DNA of 64,000 nucleotides, taken from Furfurilactobacillus milii. GTDB lineage: Bacteria; Bacillota; Bacilli; Lactobacillales; Lactobacillaceae. A model generated the notes under the pieces. The model saw only the letters and a program-made list of their open reading frames with translations. It was not told where the DNA came from and did no database searches. Positions 1 to 9,035 of this stretch are shown piece by piece. Every line of letters starts with the position of its first letter. The first letter of the stretch is position 1. Position numbers and translations under genes: made by a program. The stretch spans positions 62,001-126,000 of the forward strand of contig NZ_WEZQ01000012.1 of NCBI RefSeq assembly GCF_009864005.1. Direction: 5' to 3'.

Positions 1-27
1 CATTATACGAGCATGGATAACGGCTGA

Positions 28-1062
28 CTAGCGTTGTGTAAAGTAGTTGATGCCCATCGCGTCACGAACTTCTTGAAGTGTTTTGTTAGCAACTTCATTG
101 GCATGAGCCGAACCATCTTCAAGAACTTTGTAAACGTAGTCCAGATTAGCAGCGTATTCTGCGCGCCGTTTGCGAATTGGTGCTAACGTTGCTTCTAACA
201 CTTCGTTTAAGTAACGTTTGATTTTGACGTCACCGAGACCACCGGCTTGGTACTGCGCCTTTAAATCAGCAATATGGGCTTTGTCTGGGTCAAAAATATC
301 GAGGTAGGTAAAGACAGTATTTCCTTCTACGTGGCCAGGATCGCTCACTTTAATATGTTCGGGGTCTGTATACATCGACATGACTTTCTTGGTGACCGTG
401 TCGGCGTCATCCGACAGATAGATCGCATTACCGAGTGATTTACTCATCTTCGCGTTACCATCTAAGCCAGGAATCCGGCCTTCTCCCTTTGGTGGGAATA
501 CCCCTTCTGGTTCAACCAAAATATCTTTGTGGTAAGCACCGTTAAATGAACGAACAAGCTCCCGTGCCTGTTCCAGCATTGGTTCTTGATCATCACCGAC
601 TGGCACTGTTGTTGCCTTGAACGCTGTGATATCGGCCGTTTGACTCACCGGATACGTCAAGAAACCAGCTGGGATACTTTGGCCGAAACCTTTTTGACTG
701 ATTTCTGACTTGACGGTTGGATTTCGTTCCAAACGAGCTAAGGTGACTAAGTTTAAGTAGATCATGGTCAACTCGTTGAGGGCAGGAATCTGCGATTGAA
801 CTAAAATTGTCGACTTCTTCGGATCGATGCCAACAGCCAAGTAATCTAGCGTCACTTCTGTCAAACTTTTACGGATTTTTTCTGGATCACGCGCGTTATC
901 TGTCAACGCTTGCATGTCAGCAATCATGATAAACGTTTCGTAGTCACCAGAATTTTGTAAGGCAACTCGATTTCTCAAAGATCCTACATAGTGACCAATG
1001 TGCAACTTGCCCGTTGGCCGGTCACCCGTTAAAATTATTTTTTTCTCATTTTCATTTGCCAT
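28..1062 (-). CDS. trpS: Tryptophanyl-tRNA synthetase
   Basis: Cytoplasmic class I aminoacyl-tRNA synthetase that charges tRNA-Trp. The 344-residue product has the HIGH signature at residues 21-24 (KLHIGHYVG) and KMSKS near residue 205 (AKMSKSLGN), a normal arrangement and length for bacterial TrpS. The start is the ATG at 1062, because AAAGGAG sits a few bases upstream; a longer reading frame would run back into the T-box terminator. Expression is very probably controlled by the Trp T-box leader directly upstream. The stop is only 27 bases from the window edge, so the downstream neighbour is not visible. Confidence 0.97.
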   Translation of the reverse strand: MANENEKKIILTGDRPTGKLHIGHYVGSLRNRVALQNSGDYETFIMIADMQALTDNARDPEKIRKSLTEVTLDYLAVGIDPKKSTILVQSQIPALNELTMIYLNLVTLARLERNPTVKSEISQKGFGQSIPAGFLTYPVSQTADITAFKATTVPVGDDQEPMLEQARELVRSFNGAYHKDILVEPEGVFPPKGEGRIPGLDGNAKMSKSLGNAIYLSDDADTVTKKVMSMYTDPEHIKVSDPGHVEGNTVFTYLDIFDPDKAHIADLKAQYQAGGLGDVKIKRYLNEVLEATLAPIRKRRAEYAANLDYVYKVLEDGSAHANEVANKTLQEVRDAMGINYFTQR

Positions 1063-1095
1063 ATTGGTCTCCTTTTTTCGTGCTGACGTTGGAAA

Positions 1096-1322
1096 CAAAA
1101 ACCGTCCCATGACGCCAACACAAATACTGTATTGTCATCATAGGACGGTTACCCGCGGTGCCACCTATTTTGGATGCGTGGCGTGCAAACGCACACGACA
1201 TCCCGCTTTATTAATGTCATTTAGTTGATTGACCCTGATAGCTAACTGCCCACTTCGGTCGTGATGACTGACTCTCAACATCTCAGTCTCGCTGTAGTTA
1301 GACCTACTCTACGGTTAGCGTG
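1096..1322 (-). promoter_or_regulatory. Trp T-box riboswitch leader of trpS
   Basis: The conserved T-box sequence GGTGGCACCGCGGGT reads on the minus strand at about 1153-1170. It is followed by a strong hairpin (ACCGTCC...GGACGGT, 1100-1150) and a T-run, the terminator alternative. The stem I base pairs GCTAAC with GTTAGC, and the specifier position reads GAAG-UGG-GCA, placing a Trp codon at 1250-1252. Uncharged tRNA-Trp is expected to favour antitermination of trpS. Confidence 0.93.
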
Positions 1323-1344
1323 GTAAAACATGATCAATAAATTA

Positions 1345-1373
1345 ATTATAACGGCTTTCGTGAAGCCTGTCAA
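1345..1373 (-). promoter_or_regulatory. Sigma-A promoter of the trpS T-box transcript
   Basis: On the minus strand, TTGACA (1368-1373) and TATAAT (1345-1350) are separated by 17 bp. Both boxes match consensus exactly and lie just upstream of the T-box stem I. Confidence 0.9.
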
Positions 1374-1507
1374 AGCCCAGTCTCACAGTCACACAAACTG
1401 TAATTCAACATGATTGACACAAACCTTTTTCGCGCATAAAATGGTTTGCGTTTAGTTACCAACAATTTGAATGCACTTAGATATTCGAATCAAAATCTAT
1501 ATAAAGT

Positions 1508-1690
1508 ACCTGCGTTCCGTCTGTCAGGGACGCCGTTTCATGGGACCGGGCTTAGCCCCCAGAACGGTCTAAGCCCTCGACTTGAAGCCTCACAAACCCG
1601 AGTCTTCAAGCTCTTCCCGCAATCCTAAGTGGCCCACCCCGCCACCAAGGATTGCCTTCACGAAACTCTGTCCCTGACCGACTCCACTAC
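1508..1690 (-). repeat. Structured element, B arm (composite 1)
   Basis: In the minus-strand sense the outer helix pairs GTCAGGGAC with GTCCCTGAC (1523-1531 with 1670-1678). Inside lie a GTTTC/GAAAC helix, a long hairpin (GCAATCCT/AGGATTGC), a second (CTTGAAG/CTTCAAG) and a third (GGGCTTAG/CTAAGCCC), followed by GGTCCCA. It faces the A arm at 1795 head-to-head. Confidence 0.8.
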
Positions 1691-1794
1691 TGTTACAGTT
1701 GCCCACTTTCAACACATTGTTATAAATGCTCACTACTATTTTAAAAGATAGTGCTGAAATTTCAGCTGTATGTGGATAGAGGCTACACATTAGT

Positions 1795-1982
1795 AGCTGG
1801 AGGGCGGTGGTGGTGAAAACCTGCTGTGAAGGTGTTGTTAGTGCAGCGGTTTGGGCCGGATTTACAACACGGACGCGCTTGAAGACGCGGTTTCCGGCTT
1901 CAAGGCGAGGTGAAAGACTCCGATTTTAAGGAGGCTTGATCCGGTCCCACAGCGGTTTTCACCACCGCCAACCGGAAGCGGA
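1795..1982 (+). repeat. Structured element, A arm (composite 1)
   Basis: It opens AGCTGGAGGGC. The outer helix pairs GGTGGTGAAAACC with GGTTTTCACCACC. The second helix (CTGTG/CACAG) encloses three hairpins: GTGTTGTTA/TTTACAACAC, CTTGAAG/CTTCAAG and a GGTGAAAGACTCC/GGAGGCTT stem. It ends CAACCGGAAGCGG. The element finishes 84 bp before the helD-like start and may be cotranscribed with it. Confidence 0.82.
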
Positions 1983-2066
1983 CTTTTAGATTGAACTATT
2001 TATATTCACATGAGGCCCCAAGGCGTCATGAACAGACTTGTCACTGATCACACGGAGGCTAATTAT

Positions 2067-4373
2067 TTGGATAACGAAGAACGACAGCATGAGCAGCAGC
2101 GTGTAGATCAAGTTATGGACGAGATCAACCGCCAGCTGGTCGACAATCAGCAACAATTTGAACGGGCACACCACGAAACTAGCGCCATTCAGAAAAACTA
2201 TGCTGAAAACGCATCAGTCAACACGTTTGAAGTCGATGATGCGATGGAGACCAACGCGCAGCTGCAACAGCAACGACAATTAGTTTATTTGGCCGTGACC
2301 AACGAAGCGACCATTCGTCAACAACTCGACAATTTAAAACAACTCAAAGAATCACCTTATTTCGGACGCATCGACATTCAGGATGCCGGCGAGTCCAAAC
2401 CAGAATCTTTATACATTGGGACATTCTCACTCACCAACGAAGCTCAGGACTTTGTTGTCTACGACTGGCGGGCACCCATTTCCAGTATCTATTACAACGG
2501 CACACTCGGTATAGTCGCCTACACGACACCCGCTGGCAAACAAACGACGGATTTGAAGAAGAAACGACAATTCACCATTAAAGATGGCCAGATCAAAAAC
2601 ATGTTTGATACCAACGAAACGGTTGGTGACGAAATGTTGCAGGCTGTTTTAGGGCAACAAAACGACGAAGTGATGCAAAACATCGTTGCTACCATTCAGA
2701 AAGAGCAAAACGATATTATTCGTGACACCCGTTCTGATCTATTGGTCGTTCAAGGAGTAGCTGGATCTGGTAAGACCTCGGCCATTCTGCAGCGGATCGC
2801 CTTTTTGCTCTATCACAGCCGTAACGGTGGTGAAAGTGAATTGCAAGCCGATCAAATGATCCTGTTCTCCCCTAACCGTTTGTTCAGTCACTACATTTCA
2901 GAAGTGCTCCCTAGTTTAGGGGAACGAAACATGCGGCAGGTCACGCTGGACGACTTTCTCACCCAACGTTTGCAAGGCCTCAACGTTCAAACGTTATTTG
3001 AGCGCTACGAATCAGACGCTGATGATACCAATCCAATGTTCCGAGATGTCCGTGACTATCTTGAAAGCACCGCGTTTGTTAAAGCTGTCACGGCTTATTG
3101 TAAACATGTTCCGACCCAGGACATTCGTTTTAACGACATCCTCCTTGATGGTTCACTCTTCTTCACCAAGGAAGCGATTGCTGCCATTTATGCAGAACAA
3201 CCCGAGACAATGAGCACGACTGGCAAGATTCTCGCCACTAAAAACAGACTCATTAAAAAGCTCAAACGGCGAATTCGCACAGATGCAAAAGACGACTGGG
3301 TCGCCGAAGAACTCGATAATCTGGACACTGAGCACTATCACGATTTGCTAGGTGAACGGGTTGGCCGATTTAAGGAGCTCGATGATGAAGTCGAGTTTGC
3401 TTCGCGAGAAATCGTTCGTAAGCGTTACGAGCCAGTGTATGACGCATTATTCAATAATTACTTTCTCGATGTTTATCGCCAGTACGATCATTTTCTACAA
3501 ACGGTAACACCCGCAAATGTTGACGCTGATCACTGGGACATGCATGAACAAGATTTCGACACAAACATTGAATATCACCGCATCAGTTTAGATGACGCAG
3601 TGCCACTGCTGTATCTGCGAGATCTTATTACCGGCGGCGGTCAAAATCGTAGTATCGCCTATTTATTCATTGATGAAATGCAAGACTATTCGATGACACA
3701 GATGTGTTACTTCCGTCACGCATTTCCGAAAGCTAAGTTCACCCTTCTCGGGGATAGCGAGCAGGCTTTGTTCAATCGTATGCAGCGACCACAGGAACTA
3801 TTGGACAATCTCGCCCAGGCGTTTAATGCCAAACGGCCAAACTTAATCACATTAAGCAGAAGCTACCGTTCCACGCTACCAATCACTAACTTTGCAAAGG
3901 GATTATTGCCAGATGGTGACCAAATTCAAGCGTTCAATCGTCCCGGCGACTTGCCACGGATTTTATTGCGGTATAATGAACAAGACGCCATCAGTGCCAC
4001 CAAGGAACTGGTGCAAGCGGAACTTGATACGTATGGCACCGTCGCAATTTTAACGAAGGACGTCACCACCGCCCAGCGCGTCTACCGTGAGCTTCACCAT
4101 GACTTTCCCATCACCCTGCTGAATGACATGGACCGCACATTGCCCAAAGGGGTCATTGTACTGCCCGTTTATTTAGCAAAGGGACTCGAGTTCGACTCCG
4201 TCATCGCCTATGATGTGTCGGTCAGCAATTACCCAACTGATGATGCTATTGGAATTCTTTATACGATTGCGTCACGCGCGATGCACCACTTGTCATTAGT
4301 CACCATTGGTGAAGCAAGCCCTGTCATTAGTCACGTTTCTTCTGAACTGATGTCCATTGAACATGAGTTATAA
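2067..4373 (+). CDS. helD: HelD-type UvrD/PcrA-like helicase (RNA polymerase-associated)
   Basis: Superfamily 1 helicase-like ATPase of the HelD family, which in Firmicutes removes stalled RNA polymerase from DNA. Visible motifs are Walker A GVAGSGKT near residue 229, a Walker B-type IDEMQDYS near 534, GDSEQALF near 561, SYRST near 598 and KGLEFDSV near 704. The N-terminal ~70 residues are Q/E-rich and probably coiled coil, as in HelD. The start is chosen as TTG at 2067, because GGAGG at 2054-2058 lies 8 bp upstream; an in-frame ATG at 2010 lacks a good site. The resulting 768 residues fit the family. It stands alone, in plus orientation, directly after a structured repeat. Confidence 0.9.
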   Translation: MDNEERQHEQQRVDQVMDEINRQLVDNQQQFERAHHETSAIQKNYAENASVNTFEVDDAMETNAQLQQQRQLVYLAVTNEATIRQQLDNLKQLKESPYFGRIDIQDAGESKPESLYIGTFSLTNEAQDFVVYDWRAPISSIYYNGTLGIVAYTTPAGKQTTDLKKKRQFTIKDGQIKNMFDTNETVGDEMLQAVLGQQNDEVMQNIVATIQKEQNDIIRDTRSDLLVVQGVAGSGKTSAILQRIAFLLYHSRNGGESELQADQMILFSPNRLFSHYISEVLPSLGERNMRQVTLDDFLTQRLQGLNVQTLFERYESDADDTNPMFRDVRDYLESTAFVKAVTAYCKHVPTQDIRFNDILLDGSLFFTKEAIAAIYAEQPETMSTTGKILATKNRLIKKLKRRIRTDAKDDWVAEELDNLDTEHYHDLLGERVGRFKELDDEVEFASREIVRKRYEPVYDALFNNYFLDVYRQYDHFLQTVTPANVDADHWDMHEQDFDTNIEYHRISLDDAVPLLYLRDLITGGGQNRSIAYLFIDEMQDYSMTQMCYFRHAFPKAKFTLLGDSEQALFNRMQRPQELLDNLAQAFNAKRPNLITLSRSYRSTLPITNFAKGLLPDGDQIQAFNRPGDLPRILLRYNEQDAISATKELVQAELDTYGTVAILTKDVTTAQRVYRELHHDFPITLLNDMDRTLPKGVIVLPVYLAKGLEFDSVIAYDVSVSNYPTDDAIGILYTIASRAMHHLSLVTIGEASPVISHVSSELMSIEHEL

Positions 4374-4422
4374 AATCTTTTTTAACTATTGATGAAATTG
4401 TCGTTCCAGAAAGAGGTCTCCC

Positions 4423-4896
4423 ATGAAATTAGACTTTTCCGTTGCCGTCCATAGCCTGCTTTACTTGGACGAAAGCCGGCCACGTAAAATCACGAGTGCT
4501 GAACTCGCCAAGTCGCTTCAACTGAATCCGGTGATGATCCGTAACATCCTGTCCGTCTTGCATAAGCAAGGGTACATTGAAGGATCCGTGGGAAAAAACG
4601 GTGGTTACCTTCTTCAACGGCCACTTTCTGACATGAATGTTGGTGAATTATACGATCTCACCATTCCGCCGACCATCAGTTATGCCCGTTTTATTACCGG
4701 TGATTCCAAGGGCCTAACCAAAAGCGACACGGATGCGACGGATATTTCAGCAAACATTGGCGAGACCCTCACGGATTTGTTTACCTTGGCGGATACCGAT
4801 TATCGGAAGTTCTACCATCGATTTACCATGACCGATCTAAAGAACGATATGCATGACCATGGTTATTTCATCAATCTAGTTAACAAACAGAATTAA
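4423..4896 (+). CDS. Rrf2-family transcriptional regulator without iron-sulfur cysteines
   Basis: The 157-residue protein has an N-terminal winged helix typical of Rrf2 regulators (SVAVHSLLYL, SAELAKSLQLNPVMIRNILS, KNGGYLLQRP). It contains no cysteine at all, so it cannot bind an Fe-S cluster the way IscR or NsrR does; it resembles the cluster-free YwnA-like branch. The ribosome-binding site is AGAAAGAGG upstream of the ATG. It starts 49 bp after the helicase gene on the same strand and is closed by a clear terminator, so the two may share a transcript. The target genes are unknown. Confidence 0.88.
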   Translation: MKLDFSVAVHSLLYLDESRPRKITSAELAKSLQLNPVMIRNILSVLHKQGYIEGSVGKNGGYLLQRPLSDMNVGELYDLTIPPTISYARFITGDSKGLTKSDTDATDISANIGETLTDLFTLADTDYRKFYHRFTMTDLKNDMHDHGYFINLVNKQN

Positions 4897-4900
4897 ACAA

Positions 4901-4948
4901 AAGCAGCGCCACTAAACTTTCAATCTTAGTTTAGCGTCGCTGCTTTTA
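4901..4948 (+). terminator. Rho-independent terminator after the Rrf2 gene
   Basis: A long hairpin (AAGCAGCG...ACTAAACT with AGTTTAG...CGCTGCTT) is followed by TTTT. It marks the end of the helD-rrf2 transcript. Confidence 0.88.
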
Positions 4949-5029
4949 TATTCATATCAATTTTAGTCCGTTGCGCTGACCTGAAACGCCCGTCCTTGGA
5001 GCCTCAAACGCCGGCAGTACCGCATCGTA

Positions 5030-5208
5030 CTCCGTTACACTGCCTTGAAACGCCGTTCCATGAGGACCGGTCTCAACCCGCTAAAAACGCGGTTTTCTAC
5101 CTCGATTCTGAGCCACAAACCGTCTCAGAAGTCGTCCACCACCACTAAATGGCCAAAACCATACCATTAAGTGGTGTCGACACGGAACTCTATTTCAAGT
5201 CAGCTCCA
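5030..5208 (-). repeat. Structured element, B arm (composite 2)
   Basis: In the minus-strand sense the outer helix is TTGAAA/TTTCAA (5193-5198 with 5045-5050) plus GTTCC/GGAAC. The first hairpin is ACCACTTAATGG with CCATTTAGTGGT. Compared with the B arm at 9205, one C-G pair replaces an A-T pair on both sides of this hairpin, a compensatory change. Confidence 0.8.
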
Positions 5209-5282
5209 CTCACATAACAATCAAAAGTCTTTGCCGGATCGTCACAGATTATTTAGCGCACCTAATCTACAGCTTCTAAGTC

Positions 5283-5392
5283 AGCTGAAGGGCGTCAACA
5301 GTGATACCGAGCCGTGAAAGACTGCGGTCTACAGGCTTGAACCGGTCCCACGGCGAGCGTGTCACTGTTGACAACCGCAAGCAAAATTTTCA
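5283..5392 (+). repeat. Minimal A arm lacking two internal hairpins (composite 2)
   Basis: Only about 110 bp long. The outer helix GTCAACAGTGA (5294-5304) pairs perfectly with TCACTGTTGAC (5362-5372). The GCCGTG/CACGG helix, the third hairpin and the GGTCCCACGG segment remain, but hairpins one and two are absent. The clean loss of two complete helices suggests a modular fold. It ends 13 bp before the antiporter stop codon. Confidence 0.8.
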
Positions 5393-5404
5393 GCGTATAC
5401 ACGG

Positions 5405-6583
5405 TTATTTATCTGATGTGGAAACTGCTGTTGAATCGTCCTTGCTCAACGCCCACCGCAACAACAGTGGGGCGGCCAATGTCGAAAAGACGATTACAAA
5501 AATCATGTCAACGTAAAGTCCGTTTGCTAACAAGTGGGCATCAAAGCCAATCTGTGCTGTGATTAACGCCATTTCACCACGGGCAACCATCCCTGTACCA
5601 ACAACCCGGCTGCCACTTTTTGAGAAGCCCGTTAGCCGCGCACCAATCTCGCCACCCCACCATTTAGTGACAACAGCGAGAATTGTCATCAAGACAATAA
5701 ACGGTAACGACGTAATGAAGTGTGCAAACGTCACGTTCAAACCAATACTAACGAAAAATACTGGTACAAAGAACGCGTTGCTGATTGGTTCAATATGGTC
5801 GTCGATAACCTGTTTAACATGCGTTTGGGCAACGGCAATGCCAGCAAAAAATGCACCAATCGCCCCAGATAAACCAACAACCTCGGCTAAGTAAGCCATT
5901 CCCAAACAGATAACCACAGCCGTTACCGTGCGGGCAGTTGGAATCAGTAGCCGTTCACTAATGCGCATCAGCATCGGCGCAATCCACTTGACGAGCAAGT
6001 ACGCGGCAACAAAGAAACCAACCTGGAACAAGAATTGAAGCCCCATATTAGTGTTGCCGTGTTCACCTGCGCCGCCCCCAATCAGAGCAACCATCAAACT
6101 TAGCAACAGCACACCGATAATATCGTCAGCGACGGCTGCGCCAAGAATAGTCGCCCCGGCACGTGTGTCCAATGCGTGAAATTCACGTAACACCACCACG
6201 GAAATGCTGACCGATGTGGCAGAGAAAACCACACCTATAAACAGCGCCTCCGTAAAGTGATAGCCAAACGCAAGGCTAACGCCACCCATTAAGACAACTG
6301 GCAGGATGACCCCACACACTGCCACCGCCAGCGCTGGACGCAGTACCTTTTTTAACTGGGCAAGATTACTCTCAAGCCCCGCCATAAACATCAGTAAAAT
6401 GACCCCAATATTAGCAAATACAGATAATGCGCTGCTATTATGCACCCAATTCAAAACACCGGGACCAATAATGATCCCGATGAGGAGTTCGCCAATCACG
6501 GCTGGGATCCCAACCCGTGCGGAAAAGTGGCCAGCAATTGTCGTGGCAACAAGTATTAAAATCAGCGTCCCAATAAACGCCAT
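5405..6583 (-). CDS. NapA/KefB-type cation:proton antiporter (CPA2)
   Basis: Integral membrane antiporter of 392 residues with about eleven to twelve hydrophobic segments along its whole length. The family features seen are GIPAVIGELLIGIIIGPGVLNW in the first third, an acidic pair in GAAVADDIIGV and the GTGMVARGEMALI motif near the C-terminus. The ion (Na+ or K+) cannot be read from sequence. The ATG at 6583 has AAAGGAG upstream. It begins 18 bp after the flavoprotein gene and is probably cotranscribed with it. The stop lies 12 bp from a structured repeat. Confidence 0.92.
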   Translation of the reverse strand: MAFIGTLILILVATTIAGHFSARVGIPAVIGELLIGIIIGPGVLNWVHNSSALSVFANIGVILLMFMAGLESNLAQLKKVLRPALAVAVCGVILPVVLMGGVSLAFGYHFTEALFIGVVFSATSVSISVVVLREFHALDTRAGATILGAAVADDIIGVLLLSLMVALIGGGAGEHGNTNMGLQFLFQVGFFVAAYLLVKWIAPMLMRISERLLIPTARTVTAVVICLGMAYLAEVVGLSGAIGAFFAGIAVAQTHVKQVIDDHIEPISNAFFVPVFFVSIGLNVTFAHFITSLPFIVLMTILAVVTKWWGGEIGARLTGFSKSGSRVVGTGMVARGEMALITAQIGFDAHLLANGLYVDMIFVIVFSTLAAPLLLRWALSKDDSTAVSTSDK

Positions 6584-6601
6584 GGGCCTCGCTCCTTTAC
6601 T

Positions 6602-7936
6602 TTACAAGAGGTAATCAATATCTGAGGCAGGTGATGGGTAAGCCATAATCTGGTTTTCAAAGTCACCAGCTGTAGCATGCTGGTTGATTAAAAATGTCAG
6701 ATAATTAATCATTTCATCAGCAATACTGCTTAAGACCGCTGCACCGACAAGTTGCTGTTTGTCATTCAATACAACGGTCACTTTAGCTACTGCATCGTGA
6801 ATGCGGTTATAGGTGTACCAGTGCGTCATGTCAACTTTCTTCACCGTTAGTGATGACTCTTTGGCGGCAGCCGTCACATCCACACCGACCTTGGCCAACT
6901 TCGGCATGCCAAAAACCAGCGTCGGAATGGCTGGATAACTAATTGGTGCATCTGCCTGCTGACCAGTCAACTGTCCCGCTAAATAACGTGCATCGTAGCC
7001 AGCAACTGGCGTCAGCTTAGGTACTGTTCGTTTGGCAATAACATCGCCGAGCGCATAAATATTTGGATTAGTGGTCTGCAAATGATCGTTCACCTGAACG
7101 CCATGAGCATCCGCCTCTACGCCGACAGCCGCCAGATTCAGCGTATCAACGTTAGCGATTCGGCCTGTTGCACCAATCACGGCATCTGTCGTCAACTGAA
7201 AATCGTGACCGTCCGTCAACACCAATCCGTCATCGGTTTTATCAACCTGGGCAACATCAACGTTTTCATAAATATGAACGCCAGCAGTCTTTAACTGAGC
7301 AACTAAGTTCGCAACCAGATCTGCCGGAAAGGCGCGCAACGGTTTGTCATTGTGTAAAACAAGTGAAACGTCAGCACCCGCCGCATTGGCAATGTCAGCC
7401 AATTCAAACGCAATGTAGCCGCCACCGATAAATGTCAGCCGACGTGGTAACTCACGCATGTTCAAAAAGTCAGTACTCGTCCCAACATATTGCGCACCGG
7501 GAATATCCAGCCGTCGTGGCCGTTCCCCCGTTGCTAAGACCACTTTGTCAGCCGCAACTTCTTCACTGCCAACCATGACGTGACCATCATCAGCAAACTC
7601 TGCATGGCCCGTAAACGTCGTAATGGCAGCCTGCTTTAGGCCACTCAATGTGCCATCCGGAATACTGTCAGTATAGGCAAACTTATTGCGCATAAGGTCT
7701 GCCCAATTAATCGTCGGGTCGCCGTTCAGTCCTTGACCATTCATATGTTCAGCTGACCGTTTAGCTTCAACAGCAGCCAATAAGATTTTTTTAGGATCAC
7801 ATCCGCGGTTTGGACACGTGCCGCCCCACAGATTTTCTTCTGCAATAGCAACTGTTTGACCTGCCCCTTTAAGGGCGTATGCCAAGGCTAAGCCGCCAGG
7901 GCCACCACCAATAATCAATGTTTCAACGTGTGTCAT
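6602..7936 (-). CDS. Glutathione-reductase-like FAD/NAD(P) disulfide oxidoreductase
   Basis: A flavoprotein of 444 residues: the FAD-binding GGGPGG motif begins near residue 10, the redox-active disulfide is CPNRGC (Cys41 and Cys46) with GGTC before and DPKK after, and the second dinucleotide motif is FIGGGYIAFE near 165. It belongs to the class I pyridine nucleotide-disulfide oxidoreductases. The usual C-terminal HPT.SE catalytic histidine motif is replaced by AYPSPASD, so tyrosine sits where histidine is expected. It is therefore not a canonical glutathione reductase and its substrate is uncertain. It probably forms an operon with the antiporter; a TetR gene lies upstream. Confidence 0.9.
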   Translation of the reverse strand: MTHVETLIIGGGPGGLALAYALKGAGQTVAIAEENLWGGTCPNRGCDPKKILLAAVEAKRSAEHMNGQGLNGDPTINWADLMRNKFAYTDSIPDGTLSGLKQAAITTFTGHAEFADDGHVMVGSEEVAADKVVLATGERPRRLDIPGAQYVGTSTDFLNMRELPRRLTFIGGGYIAFELADIANAAGADVSLVLHNDKPLRAFPADLVANLVAQLKTAGVHIYENVDVAQVDKTDDGLVLTDGHDFQLTTDAVIGATGRIANVDTLNLAAVGVEADAHGVQVNDHLQTTNPNIYALGDVIAKRTVPKLTPVAGYDARYLAGQLTGQQADAPISYPAIPTLVFGMPKLAKVGVDVTAAAKESSLTVKKVDMTHWYTYNRIHDAVAKVTVVLNDKQQLVGAAVLSSIADEMINYLTFLINQHATAGDFENQIMAYPSPASDIDYLL

Positions 7937-8047
7937 AATCTACCTCCAGTCTTTCAAACATTCGCAACCAAAGTGTACCGATTTTTACATCGAGACTAAA
8001 GTATTATGCTCTCTCGTAATGCTAACTGTTGGTCAACAAATAAACTC

Positions 8048-8062
8048 ATACAAGCGTTGTAT
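8048..8062. promoter_or_regulatory. Palindromic operator candidate for the neighbouring TetR regulator
   Basis: ATACAA-GCG-TTGTAT is a perfect 6-3-6 inverted repeat between the TetR stop and the flavoprotein start. The size fits a TetR-family operator half-site spacing, but binding is inferred only from position and symmetry. Confidence 0.5.
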
Positions 8063-8070
8063 CAATTAAC

Positions 8071-8733
8071 TTAGTCGTCCGGATGAACGGCCAAGGTTTT
8101 GTCCAGTTCGCTGACCATGTACTTTTCTTCGGTCGCATCATCCCAGTCTCGCTCCGGAAATAAAATATAGCGATCAAAGAAGTAGCTTCCTAAAATAGAC
8201 AGCAAATAACGGAAAATAATTCGGAACGGCCAGTCGACGAGTTGTCCCCGATCTTGGGCCGCTTTGATAATCGTTTTAAACGAGTTCAAAAAACGTTCTG
8301 GCGCGATCGATAAGTACTGTTTGCGTAGATCTGCGTTGTATAGAATTTCACTGAGGAATACTTTCAATGCATCTTCGTTATCTGAGGCAAACTTCATTCG
8401 ATTGCGAACAAAGAAAACGAAGAAGTCATGGATGTTATCCGTTTGTTCACGAATGGCCTCACTAGCTAATTCGTTTAACAAATCGGGCACGACCTCACGC
8501 ACAATTGGATCCAAGGCCTCGCGTAAAATGTTGGCTTTAGACTTAAAGTGTTTGAACATTGTGCCTTCAGACTGATGCGCTGCCTCAGCAATTTGACGCG
8601 TACTCGTGTTGGCGTAGCCCTGTTTTGCGAATAATTGGATGCTGACGATCAGAACATCCTTTTGTTTCTGCGTTAAATTTTTATTTGCGTTTACTAAATC
8701 AGGAAATTCATCAAGGATTTTTTTATCTGCCAT
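8071..8733 (-). CDS. TetR/AcrR-family transcriptional regulator
   Basis: The 220-residue protein has a TetR HTH near residues 25-72, with QLFAKQGYANTSTRQIAEAA followed by SEGTMFKHFKSKANIL. The variable C-terminal half is the ligand-binding region. The start is ATG at 8733 with GGAAG upstream; an alternative ATG at 8745 is possible, and the longer frame runs into a structured repeat and can be discounted. It lies upstream of the flavoprotein and antiporter on the same strand and plausibly regulates them. Confidence 0.88.
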   Translation of the reverse strand: MADKKILDEFPDLVNANKNLTQKQKDVLIVSIQLFAKQGYANTSTRQIAEAAHQSEGTMFKHFKSKANILREALDPIVREVVPDLLNELASEAIREQTDNIHDFFVFFVRNRMKFASDNEDALKVFLSEILYNADLRKQYLSIAPERFLNSFKTIIKAAQDRGQLVDWPFRIIFRYLLSILGSYFFDRYILFPERDWDDATEEKYMVSELDKTLAVHPDD

Positions 8734-8851
8734 TATTTCTTCCATCACTTTCCCAAATTCACTACTGCTATCATAGCAGACCTCATGAGCTCCGAAAATG
8801 TCATTTTGGCTAGTCAAAGTATTTGCATTCATTGTAAACGGAAATCTGCCA

Positions 8852-9035
8852 CTCCCAGTTGCCCGTTTTTGAAATCGTCTGTGGGACCGGTTCAAGCCCG
8901 CAGTTCACGGTCTTTCGCCTCGTCTGGAAGCCACCTAAACCGTGTCTTCCAGACCGTCCCATGTTGTAAATTCGCAAAACCCACCGAATTAACAACACTA
9001 TCACCGTCGATTTCAACACGGGCGTCCTCCCGCTC
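8852..9035 (-). repeat. Structured element, A arm (composite 3, inverted)
   Basis: In the minus-strand sense the outer helix pairs TTGAAATCG with CGATTTCAA (9008-9016 with 8869-8877). Hairpin one is GTTGTTAATTCG/CGAATTTACAAC. Hairpin two is CTGGAAG/CTTCCAG, a fully compensated variant of CGCAAAG/CTTTGCG seen in other copies. This A arm is on the left and its B partner on the right, opposite to the other composites. Confidence 0.8.

Noticed and set aside
1508-1982. Group II intron or IscB/HEARO-type RNA as identity of the repeats
   Set aside because: I could not find a domain V-like AGC/CGUUCGGUUC pattern or a nearby endonuclease or reverse-transcriptase ORF.
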